DNA of 64,000 bases from Ashinkailepas kermadecensis (Eukaryota > Arthropoda > Thecostraca > Neolepadidae), in NCBI GenBank assembly GCA_034440615.1, contig JAOTOM010004139.1:124001-188000 (forward strand), in the 5' to 3' direction. Made by a program: the position numbers and the translations under genes. The notes beneath the pieces are model-generated. The model had not been told where the DNA came from. It did not search any database and was given only the letters and a program-made list of their open reading frames with translations. Below are positions 10,483-20,759 of the stretch, piece by piece; the first letter of the stretch is position 1, and each line of letters opens with the position of its first letter.

Positions 10483-12066
10483 GTGACATATGTAGTGTGC
10501 TACTGTGTGATCAGGAGGCTCTCTTGGGTGGGAGCACTCGTGACATATGTCGTGTGCTACTGTGTGACCAGGAGGTTCTCTTGGTTTGGGAGCACTCGTG
10601 ACATATGTAGTGTGCTACTGTGTGATCAGGAGGCTCTCTTGGGTGGGAGCACTCGTGACATGTGTCGTGTGCTACTGTGTGACCAGGAGGCTCTCTTGGG
10701 TGGGAGCTCTCGTGACATATGTAGTGTGCTACTGTGTGATCAGGAGGCTCTCTTGGGTGGGAGCACTCGTGACATATGTAGTGTGCTACTGTGTGACCAG
10801 GAGGCTCTCTTGGGTGGGAGCACTCGTGACATATGTAGTGTGCTACTGTGTGATCAGGAGGCTCTCTTGGGTGGGAGCACTCGTGACATATGTAGTGTGC
10901 TGCTGTGTGATCAGGAGGCTCTCTTGGGTGGGAGCTCGTCACATATGCAGTGTGCTGCTGTGTGATCAGGAGGCTCTCTTGGGTGGGAGCACTCGTGACA
11001 TGTGTCGTAGGTGCTACTGTGTGATCAGGAGGCTCTCTTGGGTGGGAGCACTCGTGACATGTGTCGTGTGCTACTGTGTGACCAGGAGGCTCTCTTGGGT
11101 GGGAGCACTCGTGACATGTGTCGTGTGCTACTGTGTGACCAGGAGGCTCTCTTGGGTGGGAGCACTCGTGACATATGTAGTGTGCTACTGTGTGACCAGG
11201 AGGCTCTCTTGGGTGGGAGCACTCGTGACATATGTAGTGTGCTACTGTGTGATCAGGGAGGCTCTCTTGGGTGGGAGCACTCGTGACATATGTCGTGTGC
11301 TACTGTGTGACCAGGAGGCTCTCTTGGGTGGGAGCACTCGTGACATATGTAGTGTGCTACTGTGTGATCAGGAGGCTCTCTTGGGTGGGAGCTCTCGTGA
11401 CATGTGTCGTGTGCTACTGTGTGATCAGGAGGCTCTCTTGGGTGGGAGCACTCGTGACATATGTAGTGTGCTGCTGTGTGATCAGGAGGCTCTCTTGGGT
11501 GGGAGCTCTCGTCACATATGCAGTGTGCTGCTGTGTGATCAGGAGGCTCTCTTGGGTGGGAGCACTCGTGACATGTGTCGTAGGTGCTACTGTGTGATCA
11601 GGAGGCTCTCTTGGGTGGGAGCTCTCGTGACATATGTAGTGTGCTGCTGTGTGACCAGGAGGCTCTCTTGGGTGGGAGCACTCGTGACATATGTAGTGTG
11701 CTACTGTGTGATCAGGAGGCTCTCTTGGGTGGGGCACTCGTGACATATGTGTGTGCTACTGTGTGATCAGGAGGCTCTCTTGGGTGGGGCACTCGTGACA
11801 TATGTAGTGTGCTGCTGTGTGATCGGAGGCTCTCTTGGGTGGGAGCTCTCGTGACATGTGTCGTGTGCTACTGTGTGACCAGGAGGCTCTCTTGGGTGGA
11901 AGCTCTCGTGACATGTGTCGTGTGCTACTGTGTGACCAGGAGGCTCTCTTGGGTGGGAGCTCTCGTGACATATGTAGTGTGCTGCTGTATGATCAGGAGG
12001 CTCTCTTGGGTGGGAGCACTCGTGACATATGTAGTGTGCTGCTGTGTGATCAGGAGGCTCTCTTGG
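10483..12066. repeat. 57-bp minisatellite, about 28 copies
   Basis: Units start gtgacatatgtagtgtgcta or gtgacatgtgtcgtgtgcta and end gggtgggagcactc, with ctctc variants. The 57-bp period equals 19 codons, which keeps frames open on both strands for up to 385 codons. Single-base indels (for example near 11260 and 11740-11830) break the frame, which argues against selection for a protein. Confidence 0.95.
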
Positions 12067-13048
12067 GTACAACACGGCTAATCTGTAGAACCATTTGACC
12101 GTGACTTGACTCGGTATGACATATCCATCTCTGGGTACACGTATTACATCATTTTGGAGAGGGCTAGGACATAAGCAAAACCAATAGAAATTTAGTGGTG
12201 GAAAGGTCAAGCCATAAAATGGCATTAAATACCAATTCAAATATCAAGGTCATAAAAGGTCAAGGCATGCAATGGTTTTGCAAGGAGCCGAGCTACACAG
12301 CGAAAACTAAAAGCATGGATGAAGAAATCAGCAAGGTATTCGGACAAACGTCAAACAGTCGGCGTGTTGAAGACGCGCGCTCCGTTCAGACTTCAAACAG
12401 TCCGCGTGCTATAGACGCGCGCTTCGTTCAGACGATTTCCCCCAGCAAAGGTAGCAAGAGCATTTTGTTGACATTAAGAGGTGAAGCATTTCGGGAGAAA
12501 TGGCCCTTTGGCCAACCCTTGATGCGCCACTGTATACATGTGCATTATGTATGATGGATTCGGTATTTGGGAACAGCTTTTTTTTTTTTCTTTTTTTTCT
12601 TCTTTTTTTCCCTAAATCTTTAGCGGAGGCAAAGTGCCATCTGCTAGAGATTGCTACGTTAAAGAAGAAAATACGTTAATCCGGCTTATGTGACAGCTCT
12701 GTCCTGCTCGTTTGTATATGCTTGTTACGCTTCCTTTTGCCTTTTGTTTGACCTGTCGCGTCGCTGTGCGTCGCATGCTACCGACCCGCCGAGACCAACC
12801 GACTAATTTGTGTCTCGTAACCAGAGGACCCCAGTCCCGATTTTCCCCCGTTTTATGGGCAGCATAGCCCAGTAGGCGGAGCTACGCTCCATCATCCCAC
12901 TGGCCTAGTAGTAAGCGGTGCATAGCCAATGCCGGACGGGTCCTTAGGTCCCTAGGTTATTAGGTCTAAAGTAGCCGATAAAGACCATGAGACGCAACGC
13001 GCCATTCATGTCTGTCTCCTTTTCCAGATAGCCTGAGGCGCGCTGTGA
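12067..13048. other. Non-coding stretch with a small duplication and T tract
   Basis: A 42-bp duplication (caaacagtc, gacgcgcgct, cgttcagac) lies at 12352-12435. An interrupted T tract follows at about 12571-12610. No gene is recognised. Confidence 0.5.
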
Positions 13049-13353
13049 GCGGGGATGCGCTGTGTCACATCCGGCAGCTGACTGACGTCTCCTCGGGCCG
13101 AGCCGACCTGCGGGGATGCGCTGTGTCACATCCGGCAGCTGACTGACGTCTCCTCGGGCCGAGCCGACCTGCGGGGATGCGCTGTGTCACATCCGGCAGC
13201 TGACTGACGTCTCCCCGGGCCGAGCCGACCTGCGGGGATGTGCTGTGTCACATCCGGCAGCTGACTGACGTCTCCTCGGGCCGAGCCGACCTGCGGGGAT
13301 GCGCTGTGTCACATCCGGCAGCTGACTGACGTCTCCCCGGTCCGAGCCGACCT
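13049..13353. repeat. 61-bp minisatellite, 5 exact-length copies
   Basis: Units start at 13049, 13110, 13171, 13232 and 13293 (gcggggatgcgctgtgtcac). Only scattered single-base variants are seen, so the array is homogeneous. Confidence 0.95.
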
Positions 13354-13764
13354 GCGGTGCGGTGCTGTTCCACTGGACTTGGATGACGATAACAGCACCG
13401 TGATCAGGTGCCAACACCGGCCATACTGGAAGGGGAGGGGTACGCAGAGGTCAGCCTGCGCACACCATCGGGTTAGCCTGTGTCAGGAGCACACACCTGG
13501 ACCACAGCAGGACACCAGCCTGACGCTCAGTGCGGGAGGTTAGACTGGTTCGCTGTGTGGAGAGTCGGCCTCGGTCACAGTGATGGCGCAAACTTGCGCC
13601 GCAAAGGTGACCGGCTCGGGCCGACGTGAGTGGCCAGACCGGGTTTCAGTGTGCGGCGGCGAGCCTGGGCCACAGCCAGCTGCTAGACCGGAGACGGGCT
13701 GGATGCGTGTGACGCGTACAAAGGGATGTCGGAATCAGAGCAGCGCTGACTGCCGGGAGGATCA
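13354..13764. other. Unique spacer
   Basis: Non-repetitive sequence between two arrays. Nothing is recognised in it. Confidence 0.45.
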
Positions 13765-14135
13765 GAGCGGTCCGGATGTCGTGCCGTGGCCGACACTGCT
13801 GCAGTCATCACTTATCAGAGCGGTCCGGATGTCGTGCCGTGGCCGACACTGCTGCAGTCATCACTTAACAGAGCGGTCCGGATGTCGTGCCGTGGCCGAC
13901 ACTGCTGCAGTCATCACTTATCAGAGCGGTCCGGATGTCGTGCCGTGGTCGACACTGCTGCAGTCATCACTTATCAGAGCGGTCCGGATGTCGTGCCGTG
14001 GCCGACACTGCTGCAGTCATCACTTAACAGAGCGGTCCGGATGTCGTGCCGTGGCCGACACTGCTGCAGTCATCACTTATCAGAGCGGTCCGGATGTCGT
14101 GCCGTGGCCGACACTGCTGCAGTCATCACCTAACA
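13765..14135. repeat. 53-bp minisatellite, 7 copies
   Basis: Seven units start at 13765 and repeat every 53 bp (gagcggtccggatgtcgtgc). Units ending cttatca and cttaaca are mixed in order: the second and fifth units end in aaca. Confidence 0.95.
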
Positions 14136-14261
14136 CTGGACAACCGTGTCGTCAGCTGTTGGAAACGCTGTTTTGCTGTGGTATGTTGTTGCCGACGGAA
14201 ACGTCGTTCATCGTGAGTCTTGAATGACACCGTTTTCGATCGTGCAAGTTACATTTTTACT

Positions 14262-14630
14262 GGAGTGTCGACATCTGGTACGTGTGCCGATGAAGTGTTG
14301 ACGTCTGGTGCATGTGTCGGTGGAGTGCCGACGTCTGGTGCGTGTGTCGCTGGAGTTCCGACGTCTGGTGTGTGTCGCTGGAGTTCCGACGTGTGTCGCA
14401 TGTGTCGCTGGAGTTCCGACGTCTGGTGCGTGTGCGGTGGTGTCGCATGTGTCGCTGGAGTTCCGACGTCTGGTGTGTGTCGCTGGAGTTCCGACGTCTG
14501 GTGCGTGTGCCGGTGGAGTGTCAATGTCTGGTGCGCGTATCGCTGGAGTGTCGACGTCCGGTGCGTGATTCCGTAGAGTACCGATGTCTGGTGCGTGTGT
14601 CGCTGGAGTGTCGACGTCTAGTGCGTGTTT
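14262..14630. repeat. 30-bp minisatellite (GGAGTTCCGACGTCTGGTGC)
   Basis: About a dozen imperfect units built from ggagt(t/g)(c/t)cgacgtctggtg plus cgtgtgtcgct, with internal deletions that shorten some units. Confidence 0.85.
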
Positions 14631-15175
14631 TGTTGCGTTGTCGCATCGGTTCCGGTTGTCGGCATGCTAACTGTGATATGTGATGTGTGAAGTCGAGTTC
14701 CGTTGTAATCCGATGTGTGGTAATAATTAGCAATTGAGTTAGAATGCGATATCCAATAGCAACTACGCCCTTAGCGATGCGCTTGGAACTGTGCGATATT
14801 CTCTGAAGATATGTTTTAATAGCACGCTAATGGAATAGCGTGGTAAGTTTGACAGCTAATTATGCAGTTCGGCTCAATGTTGGCTTTGTCATGTGCCATA
14901 AGCATAGCCTGACTGTGAGAAGTCTGGATACGGTGTTGTACAGGTGCGATGCGTGCCTAATTGCTAGGCTGGCGCGGTACAAATTAACACAAATACACCA
15001 GCCATATAACACTATGCAAGATACTCATGTTTGTCCTGTGCATCTCCACATCGGAGAACAAGAGGAAGCCCACGAAGGTGAAGGTGAAGTCGATGAAGCA
15101 GTGGCCGAACCGCATCTTAAACAGGAAGACCTGCGACCCCTTCAGACACATGGCACATAGTTCAACATGCTTTTG
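14631..15175. other. Non-coding stretch, no feature recognised
   Basis: Unique sequence with only short chance frames. Confidence 0.45.
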
Positions 15176-15191
15176 TGCATGCTGCTACTGG

Positions 15192-15243
15192 TTGGTTATT
15201 AGTGTTTTAGGGCGTATCAACTGCATTGGTTATACAGCGCCCA
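15192..15243 (-). mobile_element. 52-bp LINE 3'-tail-only insertion with 16-bp target duplication
   Basis: Read on the minus strand, this 52-bp block is just the 3' hairpin and AACCAA tail found at the ends of the LINEs in this window. It is flanked by exact 16-bp copies of tgcatgctgctactgg at 15176-15191 and 15244-15259. The duplication identifies it as a real, extremely 5'-truncated retrotransposition. The hairpin spans 15210-15242. Confidence 0.85.
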
Positions 15244-15373
15244 TGCATGCTGCTACTGGACACATACTGGGATATATATCCCAGTTGTATATATCCATAT
15301 ATGCATGTATATCTACTAGAGTACATCACGGGTTTTATTTCCACACGGATATCCGTTTGGTACGGATAACGGA

Positions 15374-15482
15374 GCGGATTGGACAGAGTTTGATAAAGAT
15401 ACACGGGTATGGGTTGGATAGAGTTTGATGAAGATACACGGGTATGGATTGGATAGAGTTTGATGAAGATACACGGGTATGG
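15374..15482. repeat. 35-bp tandem repeat, 3 copies
   Basis: Units start at 15374, 15409 and 15444 (ggattggatagagtttgatg or close variants) and include aagatacacgggtat. Confidence 0.9.
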
Positions 15483-15880
15483 ATTCGGCAGATGCAATCT
15501 GCATCTGCCGGCAAGGTTGTCATGGCACAGAATCGAGAATGGTGAAAAGTAACAACTTTAATACAGCTGTGAGGCGTGAAGTATGAGGAAAGCGGGATAC
15601 CGAGCTTCGCCTGTTCCTCACACCCCGCTATTCCCCAAGAGACAAATTTGGTTAGTGGAGCATACCGTCACGCCTGAGCACGACACCAGAGAAAAACATT
15701 TGGCAATATGGGGACAAATAGAGAAGCTTCCAGTGTAATATCAGGTTCACAGCAATAGGTGACTAGTAAGCCTCCAATCACACAAAGCCATAGATGCCGA
15801 AATATCAGACCATGAAGATTAATCAAAATGCTTGCTGTGCTCACTTCACGCCCGGTCGACCATCTTGCTAATCCGGAAAA

Positions 15881-15895
15881 GGACGACAAATGGGA
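15881..15895. repeat. Target-site duplication of LINE copy A (left)
   Basis: The 15-mer ggacgacaaatggga is repeated exactly at 20745-20759, flanking LINE copy A. Its left side may extend ambiguously into a G run. Confidence 0.9.
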
Positions 15896-15921
15896 TGATG
15901 ATGATGATTATTGGGGTTTTA

Positions 15922-15955
15922 GGGTGCGGCAACCACAGTAGGTTATATTGCACCC
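15922..15955 (-). other. Conserved 3' hairpin of LINE copy A
   Basis: On the minus strand GGGTGC pairs with GCACCC, and an inner AACC pairs with GGTT. The same fold occurs in other copies with different paired bases. It lies just before the tail, where the reverse transcriptase should start first-strand synthesis. Confidence 0.7.
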
Positions 15956-16028
15956 ATAACAAGCTTGCTTAATCACCGTCACATAGAAGAGCGCTTAATA
16001 GAACATATCTAGGGAAGCAAATTATAAG

Positions 16029-18137
16029 CTAGGAAGGTGTGTATATTACTTCAAATCCTATCTCTGCAAGGAAGCACAAAACTGCTCTGTTTTGTATAAA
16101 TCGGGAATCATTTCCCAATAAGTCGTCCAACATCAGAGTATTAGCATCATATCCGAAGTGACGCCTACGTTCTTCCGTATATGCTGCGCACGCCACCAGC
16201 ACATGGTGCACAGTCAGCGCGGCATTACACCTCACACATTTCGGCCTTTCTTCCCCGCACAATAAATACCTATGAGTGGCTAGGGTGTGTCCAATTCTGA
16301 GTCGACAGATGGCCAAAACACGCTCAAAGATCCACGGATTCCATACTGATGGATCTTCTGCAGGATCCCATGTCTCCATGCGGTATCAAAAGCACTTTCA
16401 ATGTCGAAAAACACTACTCCTAAATGTTTCTTTCTCACAAAAGCCAGTCGAATCTCAGTATCAAGCCTTAAAACATGGTCAATCGTACTGCGGTTTTTCC
16501 GAAAGCCACACTGGTCGTTGGTTAAGACATTCCGACTCTCTAAGTACCAATTAAGTCGAAGGCTTACCATTCTTTCCATCAATTTACACAATGATGATGT
16601 GAGCGATATAGGACGGTAATGGGCTGGGTCATCGCCACTTTTGCCAGGCTTTAATATTGGTATGATGATTGCTTTTCGCCAGGCTGGTGGAAAATATCCC
16701 ACATCCCAAATTCTGTTGTAAATGGCGAGTAGAGCATGCTTTGCAGACGTTGGTAGTTGTTTCAACATTTCGTTGTGTACTCCGTCCGGTCCCTCACACA
16801 CATTTCTCAAACCACCGATCGCAGAGGTAAGTTCAGTTTGGGTAAACGGCAAGTTGTAAACAAGTTGTTCATGTGTGGTAAAACACATCTCCCTCTGACT
16901 ACGGGCACGGTGCTGTAAAAATATTGGATCGGTGTTTACACTTCGGTTTGCAATAACATGAGCAATACGGCTGGCTACTTCGTCTGGATCGGCTATGATG
17001 TTGCCTCCAATATTCAGTACCGGCAAGGGAGCTGACGAGAATTGCCCAGAAATCCTTTTAATTCGCGCCCATACTTCGGACGTCGGTGTGGTTCGGCACA
17101 GCTGCCCTATATAGGATCTCCATGATGCACGCTTTGCCGCTCGTATGGTGCGCCGAGCCATTGCCTTGACCCTTCTGAATATTATGAGATTTTCTGTTGT
17201 GCTGTGGCGATCGAATGCCCTGAAGGCGCATCTCCGAGCTCGAATTGCTAGGTGGCACTCCTGGGTCCACCATGGGACAGGAGTACGGCGGGGAGTACCG
17301 GAGGTCTTCGGTATGGAAGTGGTGGCAGAGTCAATTATGATTGAGGTTAAAGTCTCAATTGTTAATGATGGATCTTCGGGGTCCGTTGGAAGTCTGACCT
17401 CCACTCCTGATTGAAATTCCTCCAACTCAATGTTGCGAAAATTCCACCGCTGTGGACGCCTACCGAGTACGGCGCGATCGCGGTATGACAACCATACCGG
17501 GAAATGGTCACTACCTAACGGGTCGTCGGATACCGACCATGTAAAATGTTGTACCAGTTGTGGGCTGACAATGCTCAAGTCGAGAGCTGACGTTTGACCA
17601 GACGGAAGCGTGAAATGTGTCGGCATTCCAGAGTTTAAAATACATAGCGACTCATCGAATAGAAAACGTTCTAGGACTCGTCCTCGTGTGTTGATATCAG
17701 TACAGCCCCAAAGCGTATGGTGTGCGTTAAAATCTCCAAGTAGAATGACCGGTGGGGTAGCTGAGTCAGCAGCTGTCCGATGTCTGCGACGATAAAACCA
17801 GTTCCAGGGGTAGGTATATAGAGCATATACTGACTGGTCGCCGTCCAAAATATACGCGTGCTGCTACTGCTTGGACATCACTACGCAACCTGACCTGCTG
17901 TACGGGAATACTGTGGTGTACTGCCAAGAGCATACCACCGTGTGCAACGACACCAGCTGGTACGTCCTTACGAAAAGTCGTGTAGCATTTTATGCTGCAA
18001 GCTGTATTGGGCCTAAGCTTAGTTTCCTGTAGGCAAACCACGCTCGGACGGTGCCGACCTAACACCGTTTGCAGATCATCAATGCTCGTACGCAGCCCCC
18101 TGCAGTTCCATTGTAAAATGGTTTGTAAGTGAACCAT
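16029..18137 (-). pseudogene. LINE copy A ORF2 (endonuclease-RT), frameshifted and internally deleted
   Basis: The reading runs from about 18137. The endonuclease domain has QWNCRG, CLQETKL, GDFNAHHTLWG and GSDHFPVWL, covering the expected metal-binding and catalytic positions. One frameshift near 17770-17850 splits it. The reverse transcriptase follows with ILKPGKSGDDPAHYRPISL, CGFRKNRSTIDHVL and FFDIESAFDTAW (motif A, near 16400-16440). At about 16325 the sequence jumps directly to the C-terminal domain (CRLRIGHT, then LLCGEERPKCVRC and TVHHVLVAC), which ends at 16029. Motifs B and C of RT and RNase H are therefore absent. It cannot encode an active enzyme. Confidence 0.9.
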
Positions 18138-18330
18138 TTAAAACGCTAAAGTTCTAAAACTTAACGTAATACAATGTACACATTTGTACATGTATGTTGC
18201 GTGAAAAGATATTATCACAGTTTATGTTGCACTTGGATTCTCCATCACTTCCGAGGACGCCGAGTGAGCACGTGGTCGAGATTTCGGGCTCTCCCCACAT
18301 GGTGGTGATGTGGACCATGGAGAGACCCGC

Positions 18331-20079
18331 TTACGTCCGGTCGCGGGAGAACCGTGGGTTGGCTTCCCGCTTGCACGGGAGGGCCTGGATGGTGGTCCCA
18401 TTGATTTGTCTGTGTTCCCAGCGGACACAGTGCCCACTCGTAGTGTCGTCGTATGAGTCGCCGAAGGTCCCGTAGCCCGCGAGGCCGGCGAAGGGTCCCG
18501 GGACGTGCCACGGGATGACCGGCCCGAAGCCCCCCATATCGGGAGCCCCGAAGCGGACCTCCACCGCCTGTTGCCGCTGGGCTGCCGAGGGTGGTAACAC
18601 TGGTACTCTGCGGGTCGTTGTGCTGATGCCCCCAGAGGTTGCTGGAGGCGTTAAGGGACAGACCGTGGATTTGGGTGAGGGTAAGCTGTGGTGGGTGGAG
18701 GTGGAGGATGTGGTAGTGACAGTGGATGAGGTGGTAACGGTAGGTGAGGTGGAGTTTTGGGAGGATGTGGCGGAATGGCCTGGCCTCTTGGTTCTTTGTG
18801 CGACAATCCATCCCTCTTGATGCTGGTCTGCGGGAGTAGGCAGTGCACTGGCGTCGGAAGCTTCTAACCGGACAGGGGGCCGGGTGGGCTGTGACTGCTC
18901 TGACGAGCACACCAGTCCAAACGACGTCAAAAGGGCCCTGAGCTGTGCCAGGACTTGCGCAGCGCTGCCGATCTGCGACTGCTGTTGCACTGTTGGGCAT
19001 GTTGGTTGATCAAGGGGAGAGGGAAACTGTGAAGTACTGGTTGAACCCGGGTTATTGGGAGTACGTAGCGTGCTCCTCGCCTTCACTGCGTACGAAACCT
19101 TAGGGTGAGTCTCATCATAGATCTCCCTGGCCTGCCGAAAAGTTAGGTTTCTGGAACATTTTAAAGCTAGAATCTTTCTTTCCTTGAGATGTGCAGGGCA
19201 GGCTCTGTCATAGGCAGTGTGTGGAGTTTGACCATGGCTGCAATTGACACACCACAGGTGTTCTGATTGGCACTTTTCGTCGGTATGCTCAGACATGCCA
19301 CACCTACCACAGGTCGGGCGACCGCGGCAATATTGGGTAGTGTGCCCGTAACGCTGGCACCGAAAACATCTCATGGGGCTTGGGACGAAAATTCGCACTG
19401 TTACCTTTACATAGCCAATGCGTACTGAAGCGGGTAGATCTGTCGAATTGAAAGTTAAAACAATGTTGTTTGTTGCTTGCATATCGCTCCCTCTCCTCAC
19501 CTTGATTCTGCGCGCTTCCACGACACCATACTCCGACAGGCCATCTACGATTTCCGACTCCGACACGTCCCTAAGATCATAACAGTTTATGACGCCTTTA
19601 CAGTGGTTCTTTGTCCTGTGCGGCTCGACCACAATAGGTATCGAAACATTCATCGTCCTACCTTGTTCTCTTACGCAGTATTTGAATTCAGTTACCTCTA
19701 GCGTCCTCTTAGCATCGTCTACACTACGAAACTCGACCTCGATTGATCCATCTCGTAGCCTATCACATCTCACTATGTCACCAAATTTATCACATCCGCG
19801 CTTCCGCTCGAAAGGCGAAAGTGCAGACAGACTTTTTCCAGGCTCAGTAGCTTTCAATACCAGTACTCGTGGGAAAGGTGACCTGGTTTCCCAACTCGTG
19901 TTGCCTGCTATATTTCCACTACGAGGAGCAGTGGTAGAGGCCACGGTGCTGGGAGGTGGATATGCAGGGCGGTACGCCTCTGCAGGTGTTGGGTCAGTGA
20001 AACGGCTTTCAGAAAGAAGGCCGGCATTCTGGTCCTCTTTGGAAGGTCCAGGGTATGTTTGTTTGTTTAAGTTATCCAT
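18331..20079 (-). CDS. LINE copy A ORF1, gag-like zinc-knuckle protein, intact (582 aa)
   Basis: An uninterrupted frame for a nucleic-acid-binding gag-like protein that would coat LINE RNA. The start at 20079 is chosen because copies B (46193) and C (58686) have a homologous ATG followed by a similar short peptide. The N-terminus is Pro/Ser/Thr-rich. Residues about 80-235 form an RRM-like region with NCYDLRDVSESEIVDGLSEY. Three Cys/His knuckles follow: CFRCQRYGHTTQYC (about 238-251), CGRCGMSEHTDEKC (about 257-270) and CVNCSHGQTPHTAYDRAC (about 277-294). The C-terminus is Ser/Thr/Pro-rich. Sister copies have broken versions, so an open frame next to a deleted ORF2 is notable. Confidence 0.88.
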   Translation of the reverse strand: MDNLNKQTYPGPSKEDQNAGLLSESRFTDPTPAEAYRPAYPPPSTVASTTAPRSGNIAGNTSWETRSPFPRVLVLKATEPGKSLSALSPFERKRGCDKFGDIVRCDRLRDGSIEVEFRSVDDAKRTLEVTEFKYCVREQGRTMNVSIPIVVEPHRTKNHCKGVINCYDLRDVSESEIVDGLSEYGVVEARRIKVRRGSDMQATNNIVLTFNSTDLPASVRIGYVKVTVRIFVPSPMRCFRCQRYGHTTQYCRGRPTCGRCGMSEHTDEKCQSEHLWCVNCSHGQTPHTAYDRACPAHLKERKILALKCSRNLTFRQAREIYDETHPKVSYAVKARSTLRTPNNPGSTSTSQFPSPLDQPTCPTVQQQSQIGSAAQVLAQLRALLTSFGLVCSSEQSQPTRPPVRLEASDASALPTPADQHQEGWIVAQRTKRPGHSATSSQNSTSPTVTTSSTVTTTSSTSTHHSLPSPKSTVCPLTPPATSGGISTTTRRVPVLPPSAAQRQQAVEVRFGAPDMGGFGPVIPWHVPGPFAGLAGYGTFGDSYDDTTSGHCVRWEHRQINGTTIQALPCKREANPRFSRDRT

Positions 20080-20744
20080 GAAAGTATGCGTATATTTCGG
20101 CTCCTCGTGGCAACCCACCACACAGGGGCCCTACCGGGGGGACGCCTGTATCCCGATGTTGAGAGGACGCCAGGTACCCGAAGAGCGATACGGGCCAGAC
20201 GATGCCAGCCCCGACTGGGAGAGAGGGACTCACCACCCCGGGCGGGATCCAGCACCGCCCACCCCTTGACCCCTGTCGGCCAGGCCAGCAGGCACCGGGA
20301 CGAATCCCAGGCCCCCGACCCGAGGCGACAAGCCACTTGGTCCGTGTGGGGCCATACGAACCCGCCCGCCCCTCCGGGATATTAGGACCAAAGAGGCGTG
20401 TTGGTCCCCCGTCACAACTAGCACCGTGCGACGGGGGACCTCAGCCTCCAGGACTCCGTCAACCCCGGGGGCGGGCCGAGGGGGCGCGACTACCCCGATA
20501 AAACTGAGCTGGAGGGCAGGACCGGGGAAGTTGTCCTGCCTGCTCATGATAGGGAGAGTTGGTGTTGCAGGGCAAGGTGAATGACATGGATGTTGAGATG
20601 AGATGGGCATTGGAATGGGAGCGTATGGATGGAAGGACGAGTGAGGCACTCTTAGTCTCACTCCTCGCCGGTAAGATGGTCGCCGGGTCATTGGGGCACG
20701 CAATCCCCCCCACCACGGAAAGGTGGTGCCTCGTCGGGGGGGGG
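20080..20744 (-). promoter_or_regulatory. 5' UTR and presumed internal promoter of LINE copy A
   Basis: GC-rich leader from the C-run start to the ORF1 ATG. It contains a 43-bp block (20368-20410) that is identical in copies B and C. That block includes GGACCAA and TTGGTCC arms able to form a hairpin. Full-length non-LTR elements carry their promoter in this region; the promoter role here is inferred. Confidence 0.7.
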
Positions 20745-20759
20745 GGACGACAAATGGGA
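20745..20759. repeat. Target-site duplication of LINE copy A (right)
   Basis: Exact copy of the 15-mer at 15881-15895, abutting the 5' C/G run of the element. Confidence 0.9.

Larger units (their letters stand above)
15896..20744 (-). mobile_element. LINE copy A, full ends but internally deleted (4849 bp)
   Basis: A complete insertion on the minus strand: C-run and GC-rich 5' UTR (20080-20744), ORF1 (18331-20079), ORF2 remains (16029-18137), then a 3' UTR ending in a hairpin and an (ATC)n tail against the left target duplication. A 15-bp duplication flanks it. Apurinic-type endonuclease, reverse transcriptase and, in sister copies, RNase H place it in the I/Jockey superfamily of non-LTR retrotransposons; the exact clade is not resolved. 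Compared with copy C (about 6.2 kb without its insertion), about 1.4 kb is missing. The loss falls inside ORF2 at about 16325 and removes the catalytic FVDD part of reverse transcriptase and all of RNase H. Confidence 0.93.

Noticed and set aside
10315..12240. 385-codon cysteine-rich repeat protein
   Set aside because: It is a product of the 57-bp minisatellite. Single-base indels between units switch frames without any sign of selection against them.
20230..20744. Conserved upstream ORF (ORF0) in the LINE leader (also 45.8-46.0 kb and 58.7-59.1 kb)
   Set aside because: A similar peptide (GDQHASLVLISRRG) is open in A, B and C. However, the DNA is conserved at all codon positions, no shared ATG exists, and one-base length differences shift the upstream frame. 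Conservation looks nucleotide-level rather than protein-level.
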